Positions 9,071 to 18,611 are shown, counted from the first letter of the stretch. The stretch: DNA of 39,472 nt from Dysgonomonas sp. Marseille-P4677 (GCF_016652235.1 NZ_JAEPKU010000025.1:1-39472), one strand, 5' to 3'. Numbers and translations are program-made. The notes: a model not told the origin generated them from the letters alone.

Positions 9071-10702
9071 ATGAGATTCCATAAAATATATATATCCATT
9101 TTTTGCATGATTGCGTCATCATTATTGATGAGTTCATGTGATGGCTTTTTGGATGAAAATCCTGAAAACAAAAAAGGGTCTAATCAATTTTGGGCTAGTA
9201 AGTCCGATGCTGAAACAGCTGTAAATGCTCTTTATTTCGGTGGAGTTCCGTATCTGCATAGCACAGATGTAGATGGTGGATGGACGCCTAAAGCGACTAT
9301 GTGGGGCGGTATCATCTCAGGCTTATATGTCGATAAACGTAAAGATAGAACATTTACGACAGCATCTGAAGGTTGTAACTTTAATGTTCCGGCATTTGAT
9401 AGCCCTGCGATGAAATTATGGCATGAATTCTACAAAGGGATTTCCCGTGCAAACTTTGTTATTGCTAATATTCCGACAATGGCAGGTGTTATAGACGAAC
9501 CAACTATGGCAAATTATGTTGCGCAAGGCAAGTTCTTCCGTGCCTATGGATATTTTTATTTAGTAAAAGAGTTTGGTGATGTCCCATATATATCTGAACC
9601 CTATAGGGCTCCAGTGGATATGTACAAAGAACGTATTTCAGCAGAACAAGTATATAAAAACATCGAAGAGGATTTACTTAGCATAATTCAAGGAGATGTA
9701 TTACCAAACAAAGCATTTTATGACAATGGTTGTTATGTTACTAAACCAATGGCACAGACTTTACTCGCACAAGTATACTTGCAATGGGCCGGTGCTCCGC
9801 TAAATGGTGGTGATACATACTACACTAAAGCCGCAAATATGGCTTTGGATGTTATTAGGGGAGGACAACATGCTCTTATCCAACCAAATGGAAGCAGCGA
9901 TGATTTAACCTCTGCTTACAATGAAATTAAAACAACCAAAAAATCAAATGAGATTATCTATGCTAAAGAATTTAATGAAACTCTAGACCAGGGTAATTCT
10001 TATCCTTCTCGTTCAATGGGAGCAGAAGCTAGCCAATGGGGTGTTTTTGGAGGAGGTACTATATATAATGCATACCTACCTTGCGATATGATTATTCAAA
10101 GTTATGAAACAAACGATATCCGATCTCATGAAAAACAATTCTTTTTTAGAAACTGGACTGAGAAAGATAAAGATGGCAATGATATTACTTTTACATTAGG
10201 CGATATTGGAAACTGGGCATGGTTTGATGAAACTGCTCTAAAGATGAATAAAAGCGGTAATTACAATATGCCTACATTCCGCTATGCAGAAGTACTTTTG
10301 ATAGCAGCCGAAGGCCTAGCTCGCACAGGAAAAGAAGCTGATGCTGAAGGAGGAGCTAAATTTTATCTTAATCAGGTACGCAAACGCGCTGGGCTGGATA
10401 AAGAGACTGCTACAGGCGATGCCTTAATTCAGTCTATCTTAACTGAACGTTTACATGAATTTCCATTGGAATTTAAGGTTTGGGACGATATTCGTCGTAC
10501 ACGTCTGTATCCTGAGGCTGATGGTGTAAATTCAGGTAAATTGAAATGGACACCCTTAACATCGGCTACAATTCAAAATAAGCCGGATGGATTTACTAGA
10601 GTTGGTGCTATTCCAGAGTATGCTTTGCTGTGGCCTCTTCCATTGGATGAGATACAAAGGAATCCTTCTCTGCAAGGACATCAAAACCCAGGATGGAATT
10701 AG
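9071..10702 (+). CDS. SusD/RagB-family surface glycan-binding lipoprotein
   Basis: This 543-residue lipoprotein has signal peptidase II site LLMSSC (Cys23). It carries the helical SusD-type scaffold, seen in KFFRAYGYFYLVKEFGDVPY near residues 155-175, and the C-terminal LTERLHEFPLEFKVWDDIRRTRLYP region (about 457-480) of the RagB/SusD domain. It should dock over the SusC barrel encoded just upstream and bind the same glycan. A clear terminator follows at 10798-10828, so the enzymes downstream are probably transcribed separately. Confidence 0.94.
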   Translation: MRFHKIYISIFCMIASSLLMSSCDGFLDENPENKKGSNQFWASKSDAETAVNALYFGGVPYLHSTDVDGGWTPKATMWGGIISGLYVDKRKDRTFTTASEGCNFNVPAFDSPAMKLWHEFYKGISRANFVIANIPTMAGVIDEPTMANYVAQGKFFRAYGYFYLVKEFGDVPYISEPYRAPVDMYKERISAEQVYKNIEEDLLSIIQGDVLPNKAFYDNGCYVTKPMAQTLLAQVYLQWAGAPLNGGDTYYTKAANMALDVIRGGQHALIQPNGSSDDLTSAYNEIKTTKKSNEIIYAKEFNETLDQGNSYPSRSMGAEASQWGVFGGGTIYNAYLPCDMIIQSYETNDIRSHEKQFFFRNWTEKDKDGNDITFTLGDIGNWAWFDETALKMNKSGNYNMPTFRYAEVLLIAAEGLARTGKEADAEGGAKFYLNQVRKRAGLDKETATGDALIQSILTERLHEFPLEFKVWDDIRRTRLYPEADGVNSGKLKWTPLTSATIQNKPDGFTRVGAIPEYALLWPLPLDEIQRNPSLQGHQNPGWN

Positions 10703-10797
10703 AAAATAACTCTTTACAGTACTTTTCTGTAATATAATAAAAAGATCTTATCTATTTTGTATTTGTCTACAGAGAAGCTCTCAATATATTCATTATG

Positions 10798-10828
10798 CGG
10801 ATACTCACAAAATGTGAGTATCCGTTTT
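10798..10828 (+). terminator. Intrinsic terminator of the second susCD operon
   Basis: The perfect 11-bp arms CGGATACTCAC (10798-10808) and GTGAGTATCCG (10814-10824) enclose a 5-nt loop and are followed by TTTT. It lies 95 nt after the susD-2 stop codon. The rest of the 10703-10989 gap is A+T rich and must hold the promoter of the next gene. I could not assign that promoter with confidence. Confidence 0.85.
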
Positions 10829-10989
10829 AGAATAAAAAAGGTATATATAATTATCAATACAATATAAGACAAAACATATTGAAAATAAACTTTTGTATTC
10901 AGGATACTTTTATTGCAGACTAGGATAATTATTCTTTTTCCTATAATAACTATACTTGTATAAAATCTAACTTTTACAACTAAAATACG

Positions 10990-12108
10990 ATGAAAAAGAT
11001 TCTATTTCTGACCTTTTTTGCTATATCATTTTTGACTTGCCACAGTCTGGAAATAAAAACAGATTATCCACAGCTAACCGATAACAACCTCACAACCTAT
11101 TACATAGGAACAAAGGGAAAAGAAAAAATTATTCTTCAATCCCCGTCTAATACAGCTATGTTAAGCTATAAAATATACTCTTCAGGAGAAACCCCGCCAC
11201 ATGATCCATCTAACTGGGTACTGAAAGGATCGAATGACGGTAAGAAGTGGACAAAAATTGACGAACGAAAAGATCAAAAGTTCTGTTCTCGTTATCAAGA
11301 AATACTATGTGTAATACAGAATCCCGGAAACTATAGACAATATATGTTTGAAGCAACTACTGCTGATAAGAAAGAGAAACTAGTTATTGCTGAGATACTT
11401 CTTTCGGAAAAGAATATGCTTGCCGGCTGGGAAAATTTCAAATATCCTCATATTGAGTTTGAATCTTTAAATCCCAATACGGAAGGGAGCAAAGTATATC
11501 ATAAATTAGTTCAAAATCCGGATGAATATATTAAGTATCATGCACAAAAGGTGGCAGAAATACTTTATTATACAGCAAATGATCCGATAAATGATGTGCA
11601 AAATATAGAATATACGCTTGAAGACAAAGAGGGAGTATCTGCCAAAGGTGGTAACTCTCCCAGTATACATATTTTTTACAGTACCCGTCACATTGAGAAA
11701 TCGGCGAAAGAATCTCTTTATAAACTCGATTTCGAGACTCGTGGCGTTCTTTATCACGAGTTAACCCATGGTTATCAATTCGAACCCAAAGGAATTGGTA
11801 ATTATGGAAATAACAAAACATTCTGGGCTTGCATAGAAGGAATTGCTGATGCTGTAAGAGCTGAAGCAGGTTTATTTGATATGAGTACACGAAAACCCGG
11901 TGGCAACTGGATGGATGGATACCGTACCACCGGTTTCTTTCTACAATGGCTCACAACAAAAGATCCTGATGCCATCCGCAAATTCCATCTGACAGTTAGA
12001 GACCTTGATGTTTGGAGTTTCGATAAAGCAATAAAAGCAGTCTTTGGCCCCAACTCGAGCATTGAGGGCATGTGGAATGAATATCAGGAGTTTCTTAAAC
12101 GACAATAA
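10990..12108 (+). CDS. Secreted BSP-family (plant basic secretory protein-like) metalloprotease with N-terminal discoidin-like domain
   Basis: This 372-residue exported protein has a signal peptide at residues 1-20. LTC at 18-20 makes a lipoprotein possible but non-canonical. Residues about 25-145 resemble an F5/8 type C (discoidin) carbohydrate-binding fold, with the NWVLKGSNDGKKWTKID stretch typical of that fold. Residues about 150-370 match the basic secretory protein peptidase family. The zinc motif HELTHGYQ is at 256-263 (His256, Glu257, His260), and GYRTTGFFLQWL lies further on. Members are predicted zincin-like peptidases. Placed between susCD and GH92 genes, it could cleave or hold glycoproteins carrying mannose glycans. 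That role is inferred. Confidence 0.85.
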   Translation: MKKILFLTFFAISFLTCHSLEIKTDYPQLTDNNLTTYYIGTKGKEKIILQSPSNTAMLSYKIYSSGETPPHDPSNWVLKGSNDGKKWTKIDERKDQKFCSRYQEILCVIQNPGNYRQYMFEATTADKKEKLVIAEILLSEKNMLAGWENFKYPHIEFESLNPNTEGSKVYHKLVQNPDEYIKYHAQKVAEILYYTANDPINDVQNIEYTLEDKEGVSAKGGNSPSIHIFYSTRHIEKSAKESLYKLDFETRGVLYHELTHGYQFEPKGIGNYGNNKTFWACIEGIADAVRAEAGLFDMSTRKPGGNWMDGYRTTGFFLQWLTTKDPDAIRKFHLTVRDLDVWSFDKAIKAVFGPNSSIEGMWNEYQEFLKRQ

Positions 12109-12174
12109 AAAACGGTCTTGCTACATTTTCGAAAACAATAAATAAGTCTACGACTTTAATTTCAAAACATACAA

Positions 12175-14502
12175 ATGAAAATAGGTATTATTACACTCTC
12201 TCTTGTACTTATGGGCGGCATGGTATCCGCACAGGACAACAAGGTATCCTTTGTCAACCCGATGATAGGTACTGTAAAAATGGGACATACATTTCCCGGA
12301 GCTTGCGTTCCTCATGGAATTGTCCAACTAAGTCCGGATACGGATACTATCCCTCATAGTATTAATGGCGTATATCAGAAAGATACATATAAGTACTGCG
12401 CAGGTTATCAGCACGATGATAAAACAATTGTAGGATTCAGCCATACCCACCTCAGTGGTACGGGGCATTCCGACTTGGGAGATATTCTTGTAATCCCTGT
12501 TACTGGTGCTCTAAAATTCAATCCCGGTACAGCAGATAATCCCGAATCGGGATATCGATCTCGCTTTTCACATGACACTGAAGTCGCCCACCCGGGATAT
12601 TATGAAGTTGTCTTGGATGATTACAAAGTAAAAGCACAGCTAACAGCTACAGAAAGAGTAGGTATTCATAAATATACATACCCAGCCAACGAAGAGCAGA
12701 AACTACTATTAGACCTTACACATGGTATTTATAATTACGATGGGAAGGTTTTATGGGCCAGTCTCAGAGTAGAAAACGATACTTTGATTACAGGCTATCG
12801 TATAACCAATGGTTGGGCTAGAGAGAATTATACTTATTTTGCTATTTCCTTATCTAAACCAATAAAGAACTATGGTTATGTAGATAAAGAAAAACCGAAG
12901 TATACAGGTTTCTGGCGTAAATTTAATTTACTTAATAACTTTCCTGAGATTGCGGGAAGAAAGATAGTTGCTCATTTGGAGTTCGACTCGGATGCATCTA
13001 AACCACTTGTCCTGAAGGTAGCTTTATCAGGTGTAAGCACACAAGGAGCCTTAATAAATCTTGAAGCTGAAACAAAAGATAAATCATTTGATCAGATTGT
13101 AGCAGAAGCGTCTAATAAGTGGAATAAAGTGTTGGATGTAATAGATGTTATTGGAGACAATGATAAAAAAACAATGTTCTATACATCGTTGTATCATACT
13201 ATGATAAACCCATCGGTGTATATGGATGTTGATGGACAATATCGAGGTATAGACCACAATATACATAAGGCAAAAGGATTTACCAACTATACTATTTTCT
13301 CTGTATGGGATACATACAGGGCTCTTCATCCACTATTTAATCTTATCAATAGAGAGAGAAGTGTAGATATTGTAAACTCAATGCTTGCTCATTACGAACA
13401 GAGTGTACATAAGGCTTTGCCTGTATGGTCGCATATGGGAAATGAAAACTGGTGCATGATAGGCTACCACTCTGTGTCGGTACTAGCCGATGCTTTAGAC
13501 AAAGGACTAAATATAGATAAACAGAAAGCTTTTGAAGCAATGATTAATAGTTCTAATGTTGATTATTACGATGGTACGGGCGAGTATAAGAAACTCGGAT
13601 ATGTACCGGTTGATAAAAACGGAAGTGGCTCGTCTATTACTCTTGAGTATTCGTATGATGACTGGACTATTTATAATACTGCTCTGAAAATGGATAATCA
13701 AGCTGTAGCTGAAACTTACAGAAAAAGAGCATTGAATTATCACAATGTTTTCGATCCCGAATTAGAATTTGTTCGTGCCCGATACAGTGACGGACGATGG
13801 AAAACTCCTTTCAATCTATTGAGTACTCACGGCGAAGGCTTTATCGAAGGGAATTCATGGAATTACTCTTTTTACGTACCGCATGATGTAAAAGGACTGA
13901 TAAAACAAATGGGTGGAGATAAACAATTTGTTCAACGCCTCGACTCCTTATTTACTATGCATCTACCTGATGAATTCTTTGCCGATACGGAAGATGTGAC
14001 CCGCGAGGGGGTGATGGGTAATTATGTACATGGTAATGAACCAAGTCATCACATCGCTTATCTGTATGCATGGACATCTCAGCCATGGAAAACCCAATAC
14101 TGGGTACGTGAAATCATGAACCGTATGTACAGAAACTCCATTGACGGCCTGTGCGGAAATGACGATTGTGGACAGATGTCTGCATGGTATATATTCTCGG
14201 CTATGGGATTCTATCCTGTCTGTCCCGGTTCGAACGAATATGTTCTCGGTGCTCCGTATTTCCCTTATATGAAAGTAAAAGTGGGTGAGGATAAATATCT
14301 GGAGATAAAGGCTGATAAAGTGAGTGATAAAATGCGATACATAAAATCTGTTAAACTTAATGGGAAGCCTTATACGAAATCATATATCACATATGATGAC
14401 ATTAAGAATGGCGCTGAAATTACATTTGAAATGTCTGCGACACCAAATAAAAAAAGGCTGTTCAACGAAGATGAAAAACCATATTCATTATCAAAACATT
14501 AA
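12175..14502 (+). CDS. GH92 family alpha-mannosidase, secreted
   Basis: This 775-residue exo-alpha-mannosidase belongs to glycoside hydrolase family 92, a calcium-dependent inverting family that trims alpha-linked mannose from N-glycans and yeast mannan. The signal peptide ends near VSAQ (about residue 20). Landmarks are NPMIGT near the N-terminus of the mature protein, the HGNEPSHH motif with Glu622 (general acid by family analogy), and GNDDCGQMSAW with Asp663/Asp664 (base candidates). Length is normal for the family. The start lies 66 nt after the protease gene, and a second GH92 gene follows after 151 nt. The exact linkage preference (alpha-1,2, 1,3, 1,4 or 1,6) cannot be decided here. Confidence 0.95.
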   Translation: MKIGIITLSLVLMGGMVSAQDNKVSFVNPMIGTVKMGHTFPGACVPHGIVQLSPDTDTIPHSINGVYQKDTYKYCAGYQHDDKTIVGFSHTHLSGTGHSDLGDILVIPVTGALKFNPGTADNPESGYRSRFSHDTEVAHPGYYEVVLDDYKVKAQLTATERVGIHKYTYPANEEQKLLLDLTHGIYNYDGKVLWASLRVENDTLITGYRITNGWARENYTYFAISLSKPIKNYGYVDKEKPKYTGFWRKFNLLNNFPEIAGRKIVAHLEFDSDASKPLVLKVALSGVSTQGALINLEAETKDKSFDQIVAEASNKWNKVLDVIDVIGDNDKKTMFYTSLYHTMINPSVYMDVDGQYRGIDHNIHKAKGFTNYTIFSVWDTYRALHPLFNLINRERSVDIVNSMLAHYEQSVHKALPVWSHMGNENWCMIGYHSVSVLADALDKGLNIDKQKAFEAMINSSNVDYYDGTGEYKKLGYVPVDKNGSGSSITLEYSYDDWTIYNTALKMDNQAVAETYRKRALNYHNVFDPELEFVRARYSDGRWKTPFNLLSTHGEGFIEGNSWNYSFYVPHDVKGLIKQMGGDKQFVQRLDSLFTMHLPDEFFADTEDVTREGVMGNYVHGNEPSHHIAYLYAWTSQPWKTQYWVREIMNRMYRNSIDGLCGNDDCGQMSAWYIFSAMGFYPVCPGSNEYVLGAPYFPYMKVKVGEDKYLEIKADKVSDKMRYIKSVKLNGKPYTKSYITYDDIKNGAEITFEMSATPNKKRLFNEDEKPYSLSKH

Positions 14503-14653
14503 ATAATTATCTATAATCTAAATATTTATCTATATTCTGAAATATGAATTAGATAAAAGGTTACTCTAAAAAAAGAAGTAAAAACTGTTACTTTTGTTAC
14601 CTTTTTTGAATACGGTAAGATAGGACAGCAGGGTTTACATCACTAAAGAATAT

Positions 14654-17005
14654 ATGAAAAATAAATTATTTGTAGGAGTTCTGATTTCAGTATTGTTATT
14701 CATTTCGTCCTGTAAAAAAGAATCAACTGCCACTGATACTACAGTAGATATTTCACTCAACGCCTATGTCAATCCTTTTGTTGGTACTTCTGGTTTTGGA
14801 AATGTATATCCCGGCTCGCAAATACCCTTTGGTGGTATACAGATAAGTCCTGATACAGATAAAGATTATTACGATGCGGCATCAGGCTATAAATATGATC
14901 ATATGACGATCATGGGTTTTAGTCTTACTCATCTCAGTGGAACAGGCATCCCCGATTTAGGTGACTTCCTTTTTATACCGGGAACAGGAGAGAAAAAATT
15001 TATACCGGGAACTCACGAAAATCCTGACGAAGGTTACCGATCACGCTATAGCCATGAAAAAGAGTGGGCTTCACCTGATTATTATGGTGTAGACTTATTA
15101 GATTATAACGTTAAGGCTGAAATGACTTCTGGTGTACGATCTGGGATATTCAAATTTACATTCCCTAAAACTGATAGTGCATTTGTAATGATTGATATGG
15201 ATCATGTACAATGGTTCAAAACGGCATGGTCGCAACTCCGTATAGAAAACGATTCTACTATATGTGGCTTCAAATTGGTGAATGGTTGGGGACCGGAGCG
15301 CTATGTTTACTTTGTAGCCCAATTTTCAAAACCATTCCTTCGTTCGGGAATTATGCAAGACGGTAAACCTGTCATTTACGATACTAAGCGCTTCCGTAGC
15401 GATCGGGTTGCTTATGGCAACAAGATTATGGGCTGGTTCGATTTTGATGCAAAAAATGGTTCTGAGCTAGAAGTTAAAGTTGCTATATCATCAACCGGAA
15501 CATCAGGTGCATATACAAACATAAAGGAGCTGGATAATCACAACTTTGAGAGCCTTAAGAAACAAGGTGAAATACTTTGGGCAAAAGAATTAGGTAAATT
15601 TAAGGCAAAAGGTACTAAAGAACAACTGGAGACATTCTACACTTCGGTATATCATGCCTCATTACATCCTTTTATTTATCAGGATACTGATAATAAATAC
15701 AGGGGACATGATTCTAATATTCACAATGCTGAAAACTTCAACAACTATACAGTGTTTTCATTATGGGATACATATCGTGCACATCATCCATTGTTAAATC
15801 TTATAAATCCTGAACGAAATGCTGACATGATAAATTCAATGTTAGCCCATTATGACCAGAGTGTAGAACAAATGTTACCTATTTGGTCTTTCTATGGCAA
15901 TGAAACATGGTGCATGATAGGATATCATGGTGTATCAGTAATTGCAGATGCAATAGTAAAAGACATCAAAGGTTTTGACCATGAGCGGGCCTATCGGGCA
16001 ATAAAGAAAACAGCTATGAATCCCAATTATGATTGTTTGCCTGAATATACTAAACTCGGTTGGATTCCTTTCGATAAAGAACGTGAATCGGTTTCTAAGA
16101 CATTAGAATATGCTTATGACGATTACTGCATTGCCATGGCTGCAAAAAAGTTGGATAAAGAAGACGATTATAAATATTTTCTCAACCGTTCGCTAGCTTA
16201 CCAGAATATTATAGACCCTGAATCTAAGTTTATGCGAGGTCGCGATTCTCTTGGAAATTGGCGTACTCCATTCGATCCTGTAGCTTATACCGGTCCCGGT
16301 TCTGTACACGGATGGGGAGATATAACAGAAGGATTCACTTACCAATATACATGGTATGTACCGCAAGATGTACAAGGATACATCAATGAAATGGGAGGAA
16401 ATGAGATATTTACCCAACGACTCGATTCCATGTTTACAATGGTACTTCCTGATGATATACCGGGAGCTCATGATATACAAGGCCGCATAGGAGCATATTG
16501 GCATGGCAATGAACCTTGTCATCAAATATTGTATTTATATAACTATGTAAAACAGCCTTGGAAAGGACAAGAAAAAATTCGTTATGTACTAGATACTTTC
16601 TACGGTAATAAACCCGATGCTCTCAGTGGCAATGACGATTGTGGACAGATGTCTGCATGGTATATTTTTAACTGTATGGGCTTCTATCCTACTTGTCCGT
16701 CAAGTAATATATATGCAATTGGCTCTCCGGGGCTAGAAGCTGTTGAAATGACCTTAGATAATGGTAAGAAAGTTTCGATCACAACTGAGAATTACAGCAA
16801 ACAGAATGTTTATATTCAGTCTATGACTTTGAACGGAAAAGAGTATAATAAAACATATATTACTTATAATGATATAAAGAATGGAGCTGATATTAAGTTC
16901 GTTTTAGGTAGCAATCCGAATAAGGATTGGGGTACTTCGGATGAATCTGTAGCACCATCACTTTCAAAACCGAATAAAACATTGCTCTATACGAAGACCA
17001 ACTAA
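14654..17005 (+). CDS. GH92 family alpha-mannosidase, lipoprotein
   Basis: This 783-residue GH92 enzyme is clearly paralogous to its upstream neighbour. Unlike that protein it carries a lipoprotein signal (LFISSC, Cys20), so it is membrane anchored. Family motifs are intact: NPFVGTSGFGNVYPG near the start, HGNEPCHQ with Glu620, and GNDDCGQMSAW with Asp661/Asp662. The HQ in place of HH after the catalytic Glu and the different anchoring suggest a different linkage or compartment. The pair may act in sequence on one branched mannan. The gene ends 43 nt before a convergent radical SAM gene. The 14503-14653 gap holds A/T-rich imperfect inverted repeats but no clear promoter. Confidence 0.95.
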   Translation: MKNKLFVGVLISVLLFISSCKKESTATDTTVDISLNAYVNPFVGTSGFGNVYPGSQIPFGGIQISPDTDKDYYDAASGYKYDHMTIMGFSLTHLSGTGIPDLGDFLFIPGTGEKKFIPGTHENPDEGYRSRYSHEKEWASPDYYGVDLLDYNVKAEMTSGVRSGIFKFTFPKTDSAFVMIDMDHVQWFKTAWSQLRIENDSTICGFKLVNGWGPERYVYFVAQFSKPFLRSGIMQDGKPVIYDTKRFRSDRVAYGNKIMGWFDFDAKNGSELEVKVAISSTGTSGAYTNIKELDNHNFESLKKQGEILWAKELGKFKAKGTKEQLETFYTSVYHASLHPFIYQDTDNKYRGHDSNIHNAENFNNYTVFSLWDTYRAHHPLLNLINPERNADMINSMLAHYDQSVEQMLPIWSFYGNETWCMIGYHGVSVIADAIVKDIKGFDHERAYRAIKKTAMNPNYDCLPEYTKLGWIPFDKERESVSKTLEYAYDDYCIAMAAKKLDKEDDYKYFLNRSLAYQNIIDPESKFMRGRDSLGNWRTPFDPVAYTGPGSVHGWGDITEGFTYQYTWYVPQDVQGYINEMGGNEIFTQRLDSMFTMVLPDDIPGAHDIQGRIGAYWHGNEPCHQILYLYNYVKQPWKGQEKIRYVLDTFYGNKPDALSGNDDCGQMSAWYIFNCMGFYPTCPSSNIYAIGSPGLEAVEMTLDNGKKVSITTENYSKQNVYIQSMTLNGKEYNKTYITYNDIKNGADIKFVLGSNPNKDWGTSDESVAPSLSKPNKTLLYTKTN

Positions 17006-17026
17006 TAACTCATTGACAATAAAGTG

Positions 17027-17056
17027 AAGAAGTGGCAGCTTATGTTGTCACTTCTT
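17027..17056. terminator. Hairpin between convergent GH92 and radical SAM genes
   Basis: AAGAAGTGGCAGC (17027-17039) pairs with GTTGTCACTTCTT (17044-17056) over 13 bp, including two wobbles, around a 4-nt loop. The 3' arm overlaps the last codons and stop of the radical SAM gene. The flanking T content is modest on both sides, so a bidirectional terminator is likely but not strong. Confidence 0.5.
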
Positions 17057-18106
17057 TATTAGTTGGTAATGGCAGGTCAGTACATTTGCCTTATCTTCCG
17101 GCCAGTAATGCAAGCCATTTCCTTTACAGTATTTATACTCTTGACAAGAGGCACATTGTCCGGTTTTTGTCCACTCACGATTACGGTACATCTGATATCG
17201 AGTATTCCATACATCCATAAAATTATCTTCGTAAATGTTTCCCTGTATAAAGCTTCGATTGATGTTAGGGCAAGCACCTATACTTCCATCAATCAATACC
17301 GATGCTACATTTATTCCTGCCCGACAAAAGAAATAGTCCTCACGAACTTTCTTCTCATAAGTACCAACATAACCTTCGCAACTAAATTTCACATCTAACT
17401 CTTTTCTCTGACGTTTTGCTTTTATAAACTCCATTAGATGCGTGAATTCATCAGTATTTAGTAACATGTCCGGATTTTCTGTTGCTCGTCCGATAGGTGT
17501 TATAGTAAATAATCGCCATGCTTTTCCTCCATTCTGTATTATCAACTGATATATATCTTCTAGTTGATTAAGATTCTGCTTATTCACACAAGTTACAACA
17601 TCTGAATATAGCCTATCGGAACTCGCTATCAATTGTAATGCATTTAAAGCTCTGTCAAAACTCTTTGAATTATTCCGAAGCCAATTGTGTGTATTACTTA
17701 TACCATCAAGGCTGAGTGTTATAGATCCCATTCCGGCATTTAAAAGAGATATATGCCGTTCCCGCGTATAAACATATCCGTTGGTTACAATACCCCAGCG
17801 AAAGCCACGTTTACGTATTTCAAAACCACATTCTTCCAGATCTTTACGAAGCAACGGTTCTCCTCCGGCAATAATAACAGTAGTAGATTCGTGATTGTAT
17901 TCGTTAATATTATCGAGAACTCGAAAGAGATCTTCTTTGGGCATATCACGATATTGTGAATCAGACGCACAATCACTACCACAATGTAGACATGAGAGGT
18001 TGCATCGTTGTGTGCATTCCCAGAAAAGATAAAAAAGATTGTGTTTTTTATGCTCTTTCTCTCTATTCCTAAGATGTATAGCTTGCTTAAGAGAGTTTAA
18101 TAACAT
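17048..18106 (-). CDS. Radical SAM/SPASM enzyme of an rSAM/lipoprotein pair
   Basis: This 352-residue radical SAM enzyme has the cluster-binding motif Cys35-x3-Cys39-x2-Cys42 (preceded by Cys31). A GGEPLLRKD element sits near residue 80. A C-terminal SPASM region with several Cys (FFCRAG, GACPNI, CASCQEYKYC and the final CHYQ) binds auxiliary clusters. SPASM enzymes commonly modify peptides or proteins. The gene follows a small lipoprotein gene with only 2 nt between them. The pair matches the family I know as TIGR04133 (rSAM/lipoprotein system), whose reaction is, to my knowledge, undefined. The lipoprotein is the obvious candidate substrate. No maturation factors or protease genes are nearby. 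Confidence 0.9.
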   Translation of the reverse strand: MLLNSLKQAIHLRNREKEHKKHNLFYLFWECTQRCNLSCLHCGSDCASDSQYRDMPKEDLFRVLDNINEYNHESTTVIIAGGEPLLRKDLEECGFEIRKRGFRWGIVTNGYVYTRERHISLLNAGMGSITLSLDGISNTHNWLRNNSKSFDRALNALQLIASSDRLYSDVVTCVNKQNLNQLEDIYQLIIQNGGKAWRLFTITPIGRATENPDMLLNTDEFTHLMEFIKAKRQRKELDVKFSCEGYVGTYEKKVREDYFFCRAGINVASVLIDGSIGACPNINRSFIQGNIYEDNFMDVWNTRYQMYRNREWTKTGQCASCQEYKYCKGNGLHYWPEDKANVLTCHYQLIKK

Positions 18107-18108
18107 AC

Positions 18109-18477
18109 CTACTTGTCTAAAGTGATTATGATTGAGATATCTTGGCCTTGATCTATAATAGTGGTATCTTTCCGCTCAGTAATATTAGAGCCTTGTGTCT
18201 CTGAAAAAGTTATCTTATACTGTTCCTGCCTTGGGATATAGATTCGAAATTTACCTTCTATATCAGATTGAACATATTGAATTGAATCATTATTTACATT
18301 TACAATGACATCTTTCATTGGATTTCCTTCGGTATTTAGGATGGTTCCTTCGATATACTGATCCATACCAAAATCACGGGGTGCACCATAACAAGCCTGA
18401 AATGCTATCGCAACTGTAGCTAGAGAGGCTCCTTTAAATAACTTATTAAATAGATTTTTTCTGCTGGGCGTTTTCAT
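18109..18477 (-). CDS. Small lipoprotein partner of the radical SAM enzyme (CYGxP type)
   Basis: This 122-residue protein has a basic n-region, a hydrophobic segment, and a candidate lipidated Cys29 in FQACYGAPRDF. The lipobox is atypical (Phe-Gln-Ala-Cys), but the CYGxP start is, as I recall, shared by the TIGR04134 lipoproteins paired with this radical SAM family. Residues about 40-120 form a small beta-rich, carboxypeptidase-regulatory-like domain (IEGTILNTEGNPMKDVIV, then SDIEGKFRIYIP). It is the first gene of a two-gene operon with a -7-like TATATTTG element 22 nt upstream. A role as modified substrate or surface adhesin/sensor is inferred. Confidence 0.82.
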   Translation of the reverse strand: MKTPSRKNLFNKLFKGASLATVAIAFQACYGAPRDFGMDQYIEGTILNTEGNPMKDVIVNVNNDSIQYVQSDIEGKFRIYIPRQEQYKITFSETQGSNITERKDTTIIDQGQDISIIITLDK

Positions 18478-18498
18478 AGTTTAATAATGTTTGTTTCC

Positions 18499-18506
18499 CA
18501 AATATA
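18499..18506 (-). promoter_or_regulatory. Probable -7 promoter element for the lipoprotein/radical SAM operon
   Basis: Read on the minus strand this is TATATTTG, an exact match to the Bacteroidetes -7 consensus TAnnTTTG. It lies 22 nt before the lipoprotein ATG. No good TTTG -33 element sits 19-23 nt further upstream, so the promoter call rests mainly on the -7 box. Confidence 0.45.
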
Positions 18507-18552
18507 AGAATTTTAGTCGTTAACTATGATATTTTTATGAGCTAGTTGATAT

Positions 18553-18593
18553 AAAAAAGAATGGGTAGCTTCTTCTTCGAAACTACCCATTCT
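18553..18593 (-). terminator. Intrinsic terminator after the skp/ompH operon
   Basis: The arms AGAATGGGTAG (18558-18568) and CTACCCATTCT (18583-18593) form a perfect 11-bp stem. On the minus strand the stem is followed by a run of T residues. It closes the long minus-strand envelope gene run and insulates the lipoprotein/radical SAM operon. Confidence 0.85.
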
Positions 18594-18611
18594 CTTTATC
18601 ATTATAACAAA

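Noticed and set aside
14503-14653. Inverted A/T-rich repeats between the GH92 genes as a terminator
   Set aside because: The stems are short and interrupted (for example AAGTAA/TTACTT). The evidence is too weak to list as a terminator or promoter.
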